A stretch of DNA of 64,000 bases from Bacteroides acidifaciens (GCF_903181435.1 NZ_CAEUHO010000001.1:1364001-1428000), one strand, 5' to 3'; positions 38,722-48,730 are shown, counted from the first letter of the stretch. Notes: generated by a model from the letters alone, not told the origin. Translations and numbers: made by a program.

Positions 38722-39885
38722 ATGAAAAAAGCATTAGTCTTGGCGTCGGTGGCGTCAATGATAGATCAGTTTAATATGCCGAATATCCGGTTGATGATAG
38801 AACTGGGTTATAAGGTGGATGTGGCATGCAACTTTGTGGAGGGTAGCACGTGTAGCGATGAGAAGGTGGCGGCACTAAAGTGTACCTTGGCGAAGATGGG
38901 GGTGGAGTGTCATCAAGTGGACTTTGCCCGTAATGTGCTAAAGGTGGGGCAAAACCTGAGGGCGTACCGTCAGACGCGTCATCTAGTGAAGGAGAACGAT
39001 TATGACCTGATACATAGTCATTCACCCATAGGTGGCTTGCTGTCGCGTATTGCAGCCCGTGATATGCGGGGCAAGGGTACGAAGGTGATCTACACCGCCC
39101 ATGGTTTTCATTTCTTCAAGGGTGCTTCATTGCAGAATTGGCTGATATTCTATCCTATTGAGAAGTTCAGCAGCCGATGGACTGATGTACTAGTGACTAT
39201 CACTTACGAGGACTATAAGTTGGCGCAGGAGAAGATGTACGCTAAAGAGGTGGTGTATGTGCCTGGAGTGGGTATTAATACCAAGGCTTTCAATCCAGCG
39301 GCAGATTATGCTGAGGTGCGTGCTGCTAAGCGTAAGGAATTGGGTATTGGCGATGGCGATATCTTGATGCTGAGTGTGGGTGAATTAAACAGGAATAAGA
39401 ATCATGAGGTGGTACTACATGCGATGGCTTCCTTGGGTGACAAGCGCCTGAAGTATGTGATAGCTGGACGTGGGGTACTGAAGGAACATTTGGAGCAGTT
39501 GGCGACAGAGCTAGGTATCAACGAACAGTTACAGTTGTTGGGGTTTCGCACGGATGTTCGTGAGTTGTTCAAGGCTGCAGATGTGTTTGCGCATCCGTCG
39601 TACAGAGAGGGATTGTCGGTGGCTGTGATGGAGGCTATGGCGAGTGGGTTACCGGTGCTTTGCTCTCGTATTAGGGGTAATACGGATCTGATAGATGAGG
39701 GTGAAGGGGGATTTATGTTCTCTCCTGCCAAGAGCGATGAGGTGACTATCGCTCTAAGTAAGATTATGGTTGCCAAAGACTTGAAGACCGGGGGGGCGTA
39801 CAACATTGAAAAGGCCAAGAGCCTGGACGTTGGGGCTGTGATGGAAATTATGAGGGAGTTGTATAATCCTGTCAATGTGCTTTAG
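38722..39885 (+). CDS. Family 4 glycosyltransferase
   Basis: The 387-residue GT-B enzyme. HSHSPIGGLLSR (about residues 95-106), YTAHGFHFFKGA and the C-terminal donor site HPSYREGLSVAVMEAMASG (EX7E motif) are clear. It probably adds an early sugar to the undecaprenyl-linked unit. It is followed by an epimerase and the initiating transferase, the common end module of Bacteroides capsule loci. Its GC content appears higher than in the preceding variable genes. Confidence 0.93.
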   Translation: MKKALVLASVASMIDQFNMPNIRLMIELGYKVDVACNFVEGSTCSDEKVAALKCTLAKMGVECHQVDFARNVLKVGQNLRAYRQTRHLVKENDYDLIHSHSPIGGLLSRIAARDMRGKGTKVIYTAHGFHFFKGASLQNWLIFYPIEKFSSRWTDVLVTITYEDYKLAQEKMYAKEVVYVPGVGINTKAFNPAADYAEVRAAKRKELGIGDGDILMLSVGELNRNKNHEVVLHAMASLGDKRLKYVIAGRGVLKEHLEQLATELGINEQLQLLGFRTDVRELFKAADVFAHPSYREGLSVAVMEAMASGLPVLCSRIRGNTDLIDEGEGGFMFSPAKSDEVTIALSKIMVAKDLKTGGAYNIEKAKSLDVGAVMEIMRELYNPVNVL

Positions 39886-39953
39886 ACTCCTATTGGGGTA
39901 CTAAGGACATTGATGTGGAGGAGAATGAGTTTAATAAAAATAACAACATATAA

Positions 39954-40838
39954 ATGAAGAAAATTCTTATTACCGGTGCGGGTTCATACGTGGGTGAGAG
40001 TGTGCGTCAGTATATTTTAGCAAGTGCTCCCGGAGAGTATCTGTTTGATGCGGTGGATACCATGGAGGATAATTGGAAGAAGGTTGACTATAGCAGGTAC
40101 GATGTAGTGTTCCATGTAGCAGGTATCGCACATGTGAATGCGGATCCGAAGATGGAGCAGCTGTACTACAAAGTGAATCGTGATTTAGCCATTGAGGTGG
40201 CGAAGCACGCGAAGGTGAATGGCGTGAAGCAGTTCATCTTCATGAGCTCGCAGATTGTATTCCACGAGAGTCGGAGTTTGAAGAGGGAGGTACTGACAGC
40301 TCATAGCAAGCCGAATCCTAATGGATTCTATGGCGACTCGAAGTTGCAGGCGGAGAATGGTCTGAAGGCCTTGGTGCAGAATAATTCTGAAGATATGAAG
40401 ATATGCATTTTACGTCCATGCATGATCTATGGTGCTAACGCGAAGGGCAATTTTTCACGTCTGGTGAAGTTGGCTTGCAAAATTCCTGTCTTCCCGGAGT
40501 GGCATAACAAGCGTTCTATGCTCTATATCGATAACCTTGCGGAGTTCGTAAAGCAGGCTATTGAGCATCAGCTAGCAGGCACGTTCTATCCTCAGAACAG
40601 AGAATTGGCTGATACTGTTGAGATTATCCGCTTTTTTGCCAAGGCGAGGGGGCATAAAATTTGGATCACTCGTCTATTTAATCCTTGCGTTTGGTTGGGT
40701 AGTTTCATACTACAGCCAATCAACAAGATGTTTTCCACCTATTATTACGACCCTCAGATGTCGAAGATGGACTTTGACTATCAGTTAGTTTCTTTTGAGG
40801 AAAGTTTGAAACGTGTGGCACAATCGTTAAAGAAATAG
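39954..40838 (+). CDS. NAD-dependent epimerase/dehydratase
   Basis: The 294-residue extended SDR has ITGAGSYVGESV (about residues 5-16), MSSQIVFH and the YGDSKLQAE active site (Tyr, Lys). It modifies a nucleotide sugar or a lipid-linked sugar; in similar loci it is paired with the WecA-like transferase encoded next, as here (6 bp gap). Confidence 0.88.
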   Translation: MKKILITGAGSYVGESVRQYILASAPGEYLFDAVDTMEDNWKKVDYSRYDVVFHVAGIAHVNADPKMEQLYYKVNRDLAIEVAKHAKVNGVKQFIFMSSQIVFHESRSLKREVLTAHSKPNPNGFYGDSKLQAENGLKALVQNNSEDMKICILRPCMIYGANAKGNFSRLVKLACKIPVFPEWHNKRSMLYIDNLAEFVKQAIEHQLAGTFYPQNRELADTVEIIRFFAKARGHKIWITRLFNPCVWLGSFILQPINKMFSTYYYDPQMSKMDFDYQLVSFEESLKRVAQSLKK

Positions 40839-40844
40839 TAGTAT

Positions 40845-41843
40845 ATGAATGTGGTTGTAACTTACGGAATCATCTTTATGATTCTTCTTGTATTGGAGTT
40901 GGCGTATTTCAAGATCGCTGACAGGTTTAATATCATCGATAAACCGAATGAGCGTTCGAGCCACTCAACGAGCGTGCTGAGGGGGGGAGGAATCATCTTC
41001 CTGCTAAGTCTATGGATTTGGTCTGTCTTTTATGGCTTTCAGTATCCATTCTTCCTCTTGGCAGTTACCCTCATTGCCGGAGTGAGCTTCATTGATGACA
41101 TCCGTTCGTTGCCAGATAGTGTGCGGTTGGTGGCTCAGATTGTTGCCATGACGATGATGTTTGGACAGTTGAATATCCTACACTGGGATATGTGGTGGAT
41201 TGTGATCATTGCGCTTATAGTGTGTGTGGGCGCATCGAACGTGGTCAATTTCATGGATGGTGTGAACGGTATAACTGGGGTGTATGCAATGGCATCACTT
41301 GTACCTCTTGCTTTGTTAAATAACACGATTTACTTTGTTAATCAGTCGCTCATTTATGTGGTGTTGATTGCAGATGTGATATTCTGCTTGTTCAACTTCC
41401 GCCCGAAGGGTAAGGCAAAGTGCTTTGCGGGTGACGTCGGTTCTATTGGCGTAGCTTATATCTTGTTGTTTATGATAGGTTTGTTAGTCTTAACAACAGG
41501 AGATGTGACTTATCTCATTTTCCTTCTCGTCTATGGTGTGGATGGCTGTCTGACTATCTGTCATCGCATCTTGCTACACGAGAATCTAGGGGAAGCTCAT
41601 CGTAAGCATGCCTATCAGATTATGGCTAACGAACTGAAGATCGGGCATGTGAAGGTGGCATCTCTGTATATGGTGGTGCAACTGGTGCTCTCTCTCGGAT
41701 TTATCTATCTCTGCCCTGATACAATATTCGCTCATTGGGTATATTTGATCAGTACATTGATTGTATTAGCTATTGCTTATGTATTGTTCATGAAAAAGTA
41801 CTATCATTTGCATGAAGAATATCTCGCATCATTGAAAAAATAA
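40845..41843 (+). CDS. Undecaprenyl-phosphate sugar-1-phosphate transferase (WecA/MraY family)
   Basis: The 332-residue protein has about ten membrane helices. Diagnostic motifs are DKPNERSSH, FIDDIRSLPD, NVVNFMDGVNG and CFAGDVGSIG. It places the first sugar phosphate (likely an N-acetyl sugar) on undecaprenyl phosphate to start the repeat unit. It comes near the end of the operon, beside the epimerase and family 4 glycosyltransferase that probably supply and extend that sugar. Confidence 0.92.
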   Translation: MNVVVTYGIIFMILLVLELAYFKIADRFNIIDKPNERSSHSTSVLRGGGIIFLLSLWIWSVFYGFQYPFFLLAVTLIAGVSFIDDIRSLPDSVRLVAQIVAMTMMFGQLNILHWDMWWIVIIALIVCVGASNVVNFMDGVNGITGVYAMASLVPLALLNNTIYFVNQSLIYVVLIADVIFCLFNFRPKGKAKCFAGDVGSIGVAYILLFMIGLLVLTTGDVTYLIFLLVYGVDGCLTICHRILLHENLGEAHRKHAYQIMANELKIGHVKVASLYMVVQLVLSLGFIYLCPDTIFAHWVYLISTLIVLAIAYVLFMKKYYHLHEEYLASLKK

Positions 41844-41848
41844 TAATT

Positions 41849-42283
41849 ATGGAATTTGATAAAGATTTTTTAGATACGCTTTTTGAACAAGCTGTGACCA
41901 ATCCTCGTTTACGTCAGAACTTCGATTTGCGTACTTCGCCTGCCGATACGAGTCAGCGCATGCTCAATGCATTGCTGCCGGGGACGGTTGTGCCTATTCA
42001 TCGACATGAGTATACTGCCGAAACGGTAATCTGTTTGTGTGGAAAGTTGGATGAGGTAATCTATGAGGAAGTAGTTTCGTATGAGAATGGTACGGAAGAA
42101 CTTCCACAAGGTATGGATGCACAGGATGTAGCCCGTAAGGTGAAATATCGAGAGATACAACGTGTCCACCTCAATCCTGCAGAATCCAAGTATGGTTGCC
42201 AAATTCCTAAAGGTGCATGGCATACGGTAGAAGTAATTGAGCCTTCGGTGATATTTGAGGCCAAGGACGGAGCGTATAAATGA
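41849..42283 (+). CDS. WbuC-family cupin protein
   Basis: The 144-residue protein has a cupin core with the metal-binding set VPIHRHEYTAETVICLCG and GAWHTVEV. WbuC proteins accompany O-antigen and capsule loci; their reaction is not settled. It is the last intact capsule biosynthesis gene, 5 bp after the initiating transferase, and is followed by the RADAR genes after 80 bp. Confidence 0.88.
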   Translation: MEFDKDFLDTLFEQAVTNPRLRQNFDLRTSPADTSQRMLNALLPGTVVPIHRHEYTAETVICLCGKLDEVIYEEVVSYENGTEELPQGMDAQDVARKVKYREIQRVHLNPAESKYGCQIPKGAWHTVEVIEPSVIFEAKDGAYK

Positions 42284-42331
42284 AGCTACGTGACTATATC
42301 TGTATTGAAATACTTAAAGAAATTACGATAC

Positions 42332-42344
42332 GTTCAAATTGAAC
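42332..42344. promoter_or_regulatory. Small palindrome ahead of the RADAR genes
   Basis: GTTCAA-A-TTGAAC, 20 bp before the first RADAR start. It could be an operator. I see no consensus promoter in the 80-bp gap, so read-through from the capsule operon is possible. Confidence 0.35.
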
Positions 42345-42363
42345 ACTAACTAGGATAATAAAT

Positions 42364-43029
42364 ATGCTTAATTTTCAAAAAATAATAGATACTATCTCTG
42401 AAGCATTTAGTATTCTTGATCTTTCTTATATCATTTCTGGAACTTTGACCTTTTTAATCATTCTCTTGAATTTACATATACACGACATTCATTTGGAACT
42501 GATAAATAATTCTGTAATGATTTGTTGTTGTATTTTTCTTGCATATATTGCTGGAATATTCTCATGGATAGTAGGAAAAGCTATACGATGGAGTATTCAA
42601 AGGGGGATTAATGATGATTTTGAAAAAATATATAATGAAACAATAAATGCTTTGGGGGCAAACATAGATGTGGATACCTTTACTCCTGTTTCAAAGAAAA
42701 AAGATGCGTATACATACATGTGGATTGAACTGCAAAAAAACGAGAATGCGAAAGATAGGGTCAATTTCATTCATCGTTTCTGGGTAATGCAGGCTATGTT
42801 TGAGGGATTAATGACTTCTTGTTTGGTGGCATTTGCTGCGGTGTTAGAACTGAAATATAGTTTTGGCGAAAAGTTTGCTTGGGGCTATTTTGTACTTTTA
42901 ATAGCATTGTGCCTTATTTTGTTTTGGCGATGTATGATAGCTGCCAAAGAAAATGCGGAAGTTCAAATACGTGAAATTATATTAAGTTACTATAGCTATA
43001 TTAAATCGAATCAAATTTGGATACTATGA
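42364..43029 (+). CDS. RADAR accessory membrane protein (RdrC/RdrD-type candidate)
   Basis: A 221-residue protein with about four membrane helices (residues 21-42, 49-68, about 147-165 and 171-190) and a charged loop between the second and third. It overlaps the ATPase gene by 4 bp (ATGA), so it is in the same unit. RADAR systems are known to carry an optional small membrane protein, either SLATT-type (RdrC) or Csx27-like (RdrD). The position, size and topology fit, but I cannot assign it to one type by sequence. It may limit damage or act at the membrane during defence. Confidence 0.65.
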   Translation: MLNFQKIIDTISEAFSILDLSYIISGTLTFLIILLNLHIHDIHLELINNSVMICCCIFLAYIAGIFSWIVGKAIRWSIQRGINDDFEKIYNETINALGANIDVDTFTPVSKKKDAYTYMWIELQKNENAKDRVNFIHRFWVMQAMFEGLMTSCLVAFAAVLELKYSFGEKFAWGYFVLLIALCLILFWRCMIAAKENAEVQIREIILSYYSYIKSNQIWIL

Positions 43030-45959
43030 ACAATACTAAAGTCCTTTTAGATCTTTCAAAAATGAATTATTCGGATGCCGCGGCATGCGAAAACAATAAT
43101 TTAATTCATCAGTCAAAGATGGCTCAAATTATGAGTATATGGGATGGATTATATAAAAAGGCATTGGGAGCGCTTGATTATAGTAATGAACAAAATCAGG
43201 AGATACATCGACATCATAATGCCATTTCTATTTTTGCCAGCAGAGGAGCCGGAAAAACAACATTCTTGTTATCCGTATTAGCTAGAATAAAAAATGAATA
43301 CGAAAATGTATTGTGTTTGAAACCTTTGGATCCTTCATTGATTGAAATGAAGCAGCATCCTTTTATCAACATCATTGCTGGTATTCAGGAATTGGTGGAA
43401 CAAAAATATGATAAGGAAGAACGATATGATACAAGGAGAGAAGAATTTGAATATAAAAAGGAATTTGATAATAACTATAAAAAAATGTTGAGAGCTCTCC
43501 CCTTTATAGATGGAGTTGGCAAAAAAGGGGTTTATGAGGAGTGGGATGATGAGGAATTTATTTCTATCTTGGGAATGGAGAAGGCTGAAGCTTCTAATAA
43601 TTTGGAGAAATCGTTTCATGATTATGTAAGGATGGCTTTAAAACTTCTGAAAAAGAAGTGTCTGGTCATTTCTTTTGATGATATTGATACAGAATTTAAA
43701 AGGGGATATGAGATTTTAGAAGTAATAAGGAAATACTTGACTTCTGCTCAGATTGTGACGATAATTACCGGTGATTTGGAATTGTACGGTAAGTTGGTGA
43801 GAAAGGCTTCTTGGAAATGCTTTGATTTGGCTTTTTTGAGAAAGGAAGTTCAATATGGGAAGAGAAAAAAAGAAGAATTTTCGTTGATGGTGGATCAATT
43901 GGAAAACCAATATTTGGTGAAGATATTGAAACCGGAAAATAGGGTTTTGTTAAAAACTATCAGAGAATATCTGGAGGAGGAAAATTATTCTCTTGAAGTG
44001 CTTTTTTCTTCTCAAAGAGAAATGGAAATTGATGAATGCTATAGTCTCATAATAGAACTTCTTGGGTTGGAAAAGAATAATTTGAAAGTAAGTGAAGAGA
44101 TTATTCGTTTTTTAGAGGGATTGTCATTACGGGTACAGATCCGTATTCTTACTTTATTGAATAATTTATTAATAGCGCAGGGACGTTATGATAAAAGAAA
44201 GATGCTTGCTAAACCGGAACTATCTACCGGATTATTAGATATATTTTGGAATGATATCAATCAGAAATCTCATAATGCGAAGGCTTTGATTAAAGCAGGA
44301 CCTATCTATACGATAGATATGTTGAATTTTCTAGTGAATACTAATGCTTTGTATATTGGAGCAAACTTTTTGCCTGAAACGAATGATGAAATTCTGAATA
44401 AAGCCTTATTTGCTATCGGGGCAAGATTTAATGAATTGGTGAATAGAAATCATTTCTTGATTTTTGATTACTGGATGCGTATTTCGTATGTGCGTGCAGT
44501 AAGTGAGAAAATGGGGGGGAAAAAAGACAACGAAATTCTTAATAATTTTTTAGGATTTACTCTTTTGGATGCAGATGCCGGATTGAATAAGAGTGTTGGA
44601 CTGGCTCATGCATTTTGTAATTCTGTATTGAATAACTCTTTTAATGATGAGATAGATGTGTTGCCAGGGACTATTTTCATAGGAAATAAATCGCCGCTGC
44701 AATTATTGGAGTATAATTATATATTATCATTACTTCCAATGCTTGGTACGATGGATGCGATGAAAAAAGAAAGTGTATTTGTTTCAATATATAAGTTATT
44801 ATCTATCATCAGAGATGCTTTGTTTATTTTTAATGAAACAGATAAGAATAAAACAGATGAAAATAAAGTTGCTAAGTTGGTTTTATTTTTGAATAAGCTG
44901 GGGCAGTATAGAAATTATTTGGAGCCGAATGATGGATTACATCCGCAAATATCTTCTGAAAAGAAAGAAGAAGAGCAATGGGGAGTTTTACAGATGAAGG
45001 AGCAGGGAGATATGGAATCTTTGAAAGGGCTGTTGGTGGGCTTTATGAGGTGGTCGTCTATGAAGGTTACAGTGTCTTGTCAATTATTGGATCGTATTTT
45101 TACACGTTTTTATTTTACTTTGGTGCATATTGACCAAAATAAAGCGTATTATAGTAATGTGGGTGAGAAACTTAATCTTTATGTCATAGCATTGTTAAAT
45201 GCAGCTCTTGTTGAGGATGGAGCTGATAAAGGTTGGGAAGGATTAAATTTTAATAATGTAGGTGATATAGAACGAATCTATATTGAAAATGTACAAATAA
45301 AGAACTGTACATATAAAAAAAAGAGGCAAGTGAATGAACGAATATGTTTGTACGATTGGTTGGTTCAATGTCCACTGTTGACTTTGTTCTTGAACCCTTT
45401 TGTGGTTAGTTTAATAGAGCGAAAAACCGATGTGGAAAGAGTTATGTTGAGTGAGCTGTTGAAGTGTAATCGTAATTTCATATCTTTGGATTCATTGAAA
45501 ACTATAAGGGGAAAATTAGAGCAGGGTATAGAAAAATGCCGTAATAATATTGATTGGTTAGATAACTTTTATAAATTGGAAGAATTGGAAGAGGAAATAG
45601 CTTTTATCCAAAAATATATAGATTCTGGAATGGATTTATGGGAAAGGAGGGAAAGACTGAAAAGAGAAAGGGATAAAATAAAGAAAAAAATAAATGGACC
45701 ACTTGAGTTGGAAAGCGGAAAGATTATTACATACAGAACTAATAAGTCTTTGGTCAATGAACAGTATACGAATGAACAGCAGAACATGAAATCTTTGGTA
45801 ACTAAGCTGGAAAATGTGAATAGTGAAATTATAAGTCTGAGTAAACGACAAGAGGGGATAGCAAGTTGGATTAAAGAGGAATATAATAAGGGGATGGAAT
45901 ATAAACAGAATTCAGGGAAGTCCGTTTATAATATATTAAATTCCATTCCTGTAAAATAA
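43026..45959 (+). CDS. rdrA: RADAR ATPase (RdrA-like)
   Basis: The protein is 977 residues from the ATG at 43026; an upstream TTG lies inside the previous gene. It has an N-terminal P-loop ATPase domain with Walker A SRGAGKTTF (about residues 72-80) and Walker B LVISFDDID (about 214-222). The remaining 700 residues are largely helical, ending in a Lys/Glu-rich coiled coil (about 850-940). In RADAR, RdrA forms an ATPase ring that works with the deaminase encoded next in response to phage. The size (about 900 expected) and the gene order fit. It is strongly AT-rich compared with the core genes around it. Confidence 0.82.
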   Translation: MNNTKVLLDLSKMNYSDAAACENNNLIHQSKMAQIMSIWDGLYKKALGALDYSNEQNQEIHRHHNAISIFASRGAGKTTFLLSVLARIKNEYENVLCLKPLDPSLIEMKQHPFINIIAGIQELVEQKYDKEERYDTRREEFEYKKEFDNNYKKMLRALPFIDGVGKKGVYEEWDDEEFISILGMEKAEASNNLEKSFHDYVRMALKLLKKKCLVISFDDIDTEFKRGYEILEVIRKYLTSAQIVTIITGDLELYGKLVRKASWKCFDLAFLRKEVQYGKRKKEEFSLMVDQLENQYLVKILKPENRVLLKTIREYLEEENYSLEVLFSSQREMEIDECYSLIIELLGLEKNNLKVSEEIIRFLEGLSLRVQIRILTLLNNLLIAQGRYDKRKMLAKPELSTGLLDIFWNDINQKSHNAKALIKAGPIYTIDMLNFLVNTNALYIGANFLPETNDEILNKALFAIGARFNELVNRNHFLIFDYWMRISYVRAVSEKMGGKKDNEILNNFLGFTLLDADAGLNKSVGLAHAFCNSVLNNSFNDEIDVLPGTIFIGNKSPLQLLEYNYILSLLPMLGTMDAMKKESVFVSIYKLLSIIRDALFIFNETDKNKTDENKVAKLVLFLNKLGQYRNYLEPNDGLHPQISSEKKEEEQWGVLQMKEQGDMESLKGLLVGFMRWSSMKVTVSCQLLDRIFTRFYFTLVHIDQNKAYYSNVGEKLNLYVIALLNAALVEDGADKGWEGLNFNNVGDIERIYIENVQIKNCTYKKKRQVNERICLYDWLVQCPLLTLFLNPFVVSLIERKTDVERVMLSELLKCNRNFISLDSLKTIRGKLEQGIEKCRNNIDWLDNFYKLEELEEEIAFIQKYIDSGMDLWERRERLKRERDKIKKKINGPLELESGKIITYRTNKSLVNEQYTNEQQNMKSLVTKLENVNSEIISLSKRQEGIASWIKEEYNKGMEYKQNSGKSVYNILNSIPVK

Positions 45960-48326
45960 ATGGGTATGTTGCCGATATTGTCTCAATTTCTGTGCGATAA
46001 TGAAAGTTTATTTGAGTATGAACGTTGTCTGGATGGAAAGCATATTGTAGATTTTAGGCATATTTGTCGTAGACTTATTGCGGTAGAAAGACAGGCTAAT
46101 CCCTTTAAAAGTGATATATATTATGAAAGTTTGGGGGATATGTATCTGACGAATTATGAGAACTTTGATGATTTTATATGGAGGATGCCTTGTGAATTGG
46201 CTGAGGAGTATTTATTTCGATCAAGAGATTCTTTATATGTAAAAGCGGAGCGTTTTGACGGATGGATGAATTTGATAACTCAAGTTCCACCTTCATTAAT
46301 TATTGCAGCTAATTTTCTTGATGATTTTTCTATGTGTCTACTTCAGCCTAATGATATATTCTCTTTTGCAAAAAGAAAGCTGTCTATTTTTAAGTATACT
46401 GCACAATTGCTACCTTTTCTTCCGGATTTGAATTATTTGGTTCAAGAAGCGGGGGGATTAAATGATTTGCATATACATCTGAATGGAACAACAGAAACAG
46501 ATGTTTTATGGAATTATATGCTACAGAATCCATGTCTTGTAGCTAAAGATTATTTGGAGGTTTATAATAGCAGATTGGCTGTGAGGAAATTATCAGAGCA
46601 GATTATAGCCGATTTTACCCCTATGACATTGTTGAAAAGACTTGAGGATGCTCGGGAAATTAGGAGGAAGATGGTTGTAATAATCGCTTCGGGGAATGAT
46701 ATATTCAAGCAGGGAACTGTAGATCGGCTAAAAGACTCTTTGATTCTCAGAAATCTGTGGGGAGAAGTTCGTGATGATAGTTCATTGGGGATATTGGTAG
46801 AAGAATTGTTGTTGTATTTGTTAGTAATGTATGAAATCAAACGAACGCGCAATATGGAATTGGTAGGATGGTTTCATCATTATTTGTTAATAAAGGGATT
46901 AGTACATAGATTTATAGTAATGCAACAAACACAAACGGGATTTTCACAGTTCCAGTTACTGACAGAGAATTCTTTTCGATATAGAGTAGAAAAACTATAT
47001 AAAAATAGGTTTCTGCAATTATCCGGTTGTGGTGGACAAGTGTATTTAGGAACTTTGGAAGGACGTTTCTCACCCAAAGAATCATTGATTGAGAATAGCC
47101 GTTTAGTTGCAAGTATTATGAAAGGATATGAAAAAGCAAAAGAAGAGTCTGGACTGCTTGGAAAATCTAATCTATTATTAGTAGCTCATTTTATTAAAGA
47201 ACCTGAATCAAAAAAAGTCAAAAAACTAGCGATTCGCCATCGTTTGCTACGGAAAAAATTGCAGAAAAAGGCGTTGGCGCTTGATGGCTTTTTACATAGG
47301 AGCAAATATAGTTCTAAGATTGTTGGTATTGATGCGGCTGCAAATGAATTGGATGCAGGACCGGAAGTTTTTTCTCAGATCTTTCGTTTTTTGAGAAAGA
47401 GAGGAATTGAGCATGTAACTTTTCATGTAGGAGAGGATTTTAGACATTTGTTGAGCGGGTTGAGAAGTATTTGGGAAGCTATTGATTTTCTGGAGTTGCG
47501 TTCGGGAGATAGATTGGGGCATTGTACTGCTGTCGGAATTTCTCCTGAATTATGGAGGACGCGAATAGGAAATATATGTTTTGTTTCACAAGGAGAGTGG
47601 CTGGATGATTTAGTTTTTGTCTGGGAATTAACGAAAGAATCTCATCATATAAAGTTGCAGAAGGTCATTTTGGAATTGGAAAGTAAAATTCATGAACTTG
47701 CATATAAAATATATGGAGATTTTTATCCACCTTATCTTTTATGTTTGGCATGGAAACTTAGAAAATATGATCCTTTTTTGTATTTAGAAAAAAAATATTC
47801 AAAGATTGCAGAATGGGACTTTGTGGAATCTTATAAGGAATACAAAAAGGTAATTGATATGTTGAAAAATGAGAAGGTGAGAAATTTGATGAATATGTAT
47901 CATGCTCCTTTGTTAGGTAGAGGAAGTCGGGCTGAATACGATAAATTAATTCAAATAGAGACGACAGGGGTGATATCGGTGGATATCTTGGAGTTGCTTC
48001 AATGTATCATGTTAGAAAAAATGGCCAAGAAAGGAATTGCTGTTGAAGCTTTGCCAAGTAGTAATCTACGGATTAGTTATTATAGAGAATTGGGAGAGTA
48101 TCATTTGAAAAAATGGTTGGAAGTGCAAGAAACGGATTGCTTGCTTCCACCTGTTGTACTGGGTACGGATGACCCAGGAATATTTATGACTAATATTTAT
48201 AATGAGTATGCTAGAGCGTATTTACATTTGGAAAGTTGTGGATTTTCACCAATAAAAAGGATGAATGTAATTACTGATTTACAGAGGTCTTGCAATATTT
48301 ATAAATTTATGGAAAATGGACAATGA
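45960..48326 (+). CDS. rdrB: RADAR adenosine deaminase (RdrB-like)
   Basis: The 788-residue protein carries the metal-dependent adenosine deaminase motifs in order: LHIHLNGT (about residues 169-176), HVGEDF with the catalytic Glu (about 488-493), LGHCTAVG (about 519-526) and LGTDDPGIF (about 734-742). The long insertion between the first and second motifs and the N-terminal extension are typical of RdrB, twice the size of a housekeeping deaminase. RdrB deaminates adenosine to inosine in RNA or nucleotides during phage attack. It starts directly after the rdrA stop codon and overlaps a small gene at its 3' end. Confidence 0.85.
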   Translation: MGMLPILSQFLCDNESLFEYERCLDGKHIVDFRHICRRLIAVERQANPFKSDIYYESLGDMYLTNYENFDDFIWRMPCELAEEYLFRSRDSLYVKAERFDGWMNLITQVPPSLIIAANFLDDFSMCLLQPNDIFSFAKRKLSIFKYTAQLLPFLPDLNYLVQEAGGLNDLHIHLNGTTETDVLWNYMLQNPCLVAKDYLEVYNSRLAVRKLSEQIIADFTPMTLLKRLEDAREIRRKMVVIIASGNDIFKQGTVDRLKDSLILRNLWGEVRDDSSLGILVEELLLYLLVMYEIKRTRNMELVGWFHHYLLIKGLVHRFIVMQQTQTGFSQFQLLTENSFRYRVEKLYKNRFLQLSGCGGQVYLGTLEGRFSPKESLIENSRLVASIMKGYEKAKEESGLLGKSNLLLVAHFIKEPESKKVKKLAIRHRLLRKKLQKKALALDGFLHRSKYSSKIVGIDAAANELDAGPEVFSQIFRFLRKRGIEHVTFHVGEDFRHLLSGLRSIWEAIDFLELRSGDRLGHCTAVGISPELWRTRIGNICFVSQGEWLDDLVFVWELTKESHHIKLQKVILELESKIHELAYKIYGDFYPPYLLCLAWKLRKYDPFLYLEKKYSKIAEWDFVESYKEYKKVIDMLKNEKVRNLMNMYHAPLLGRGSRAEYDKLIQIETTGVISVDILELLQCIMLEKMAKKGIAVEALPSSNLRISYYRELGEYHLKKWLEVQETDCLLPPVVLGTDDPGIFMTNIYNEYARAYLHLESCGFSPIKRMNVITDLQRSCNIYKFMENGQ

Positions 48327-48678
48327 TAAGAGGGCTTGTATGGCATATATATGTGGAGTGGTATTAAATGTTAGTTCTTCATATAGTTCTGTTTATGATT
48401 TTGTGAGAGGAGAACATTATTACTATCAGAAACGTACCTTAGTGTCGGGAAATAGGATTCAAATATATGATTACAAGCGAAGAGGCTATATACAAGGGAA
48501 ACTTCCTAATTTCTATGATTATGTTTCAGGATTTTATATATTGATAAAAGTAGAACGTGGAAAATTTAAAGGGTATGACTATGAGTCTGGTGCCTATTGT
48601 ATGGGAGAAGTGCGTGGAAATGAGATTCGCATTTATGATTATGAAAAATCGGATTATTTTAGATATAAAATTTATTGA
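48316..48678 (+). CDS. YDY-repeat small protein coupled to RADAR
   Basis: A 120-residue protein that starts inside rdrB (11-bp overlap). It has at least four repeats around a Y-D-Y core (YDFVRGEHY, YDYKRRGY, YDYVSGFY, YDYESGAY, YDYEKSDY), spaced about 20 residues apart, so it is probably a small all-beta repeat fold. It resembles the general form of small beta-repeat proteins of Bacteroides, but I cannot name a family. The overlap suggests expression with rdrB. Whether it takes part in defence is unknown. Confidence 0.6.
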   Translation: MDNDKRACMAYICGVVLNVSSSYSSVYDFVRGEHYYYQKRTLVSGNRIQIYDYKRRGYIQGKLPNFYDYVSGFYILIKVERGKFKGYDYESGAYCMGEVRGNEIRIYDYEKSDYFRYKIY

Positions 48679-48730
48679 ACTATATGTATGAAGAATTGTA
48701 AAACTAATATAGGAAGTATATATTTAACAC

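Noticed and set aside
45960..48326. Ordinary housekeeping adenosine deaminase
   Set aside because: At 788 residues it is about twice the usual size, and it is coupled to a large ATPase gene, which fits RADAR.
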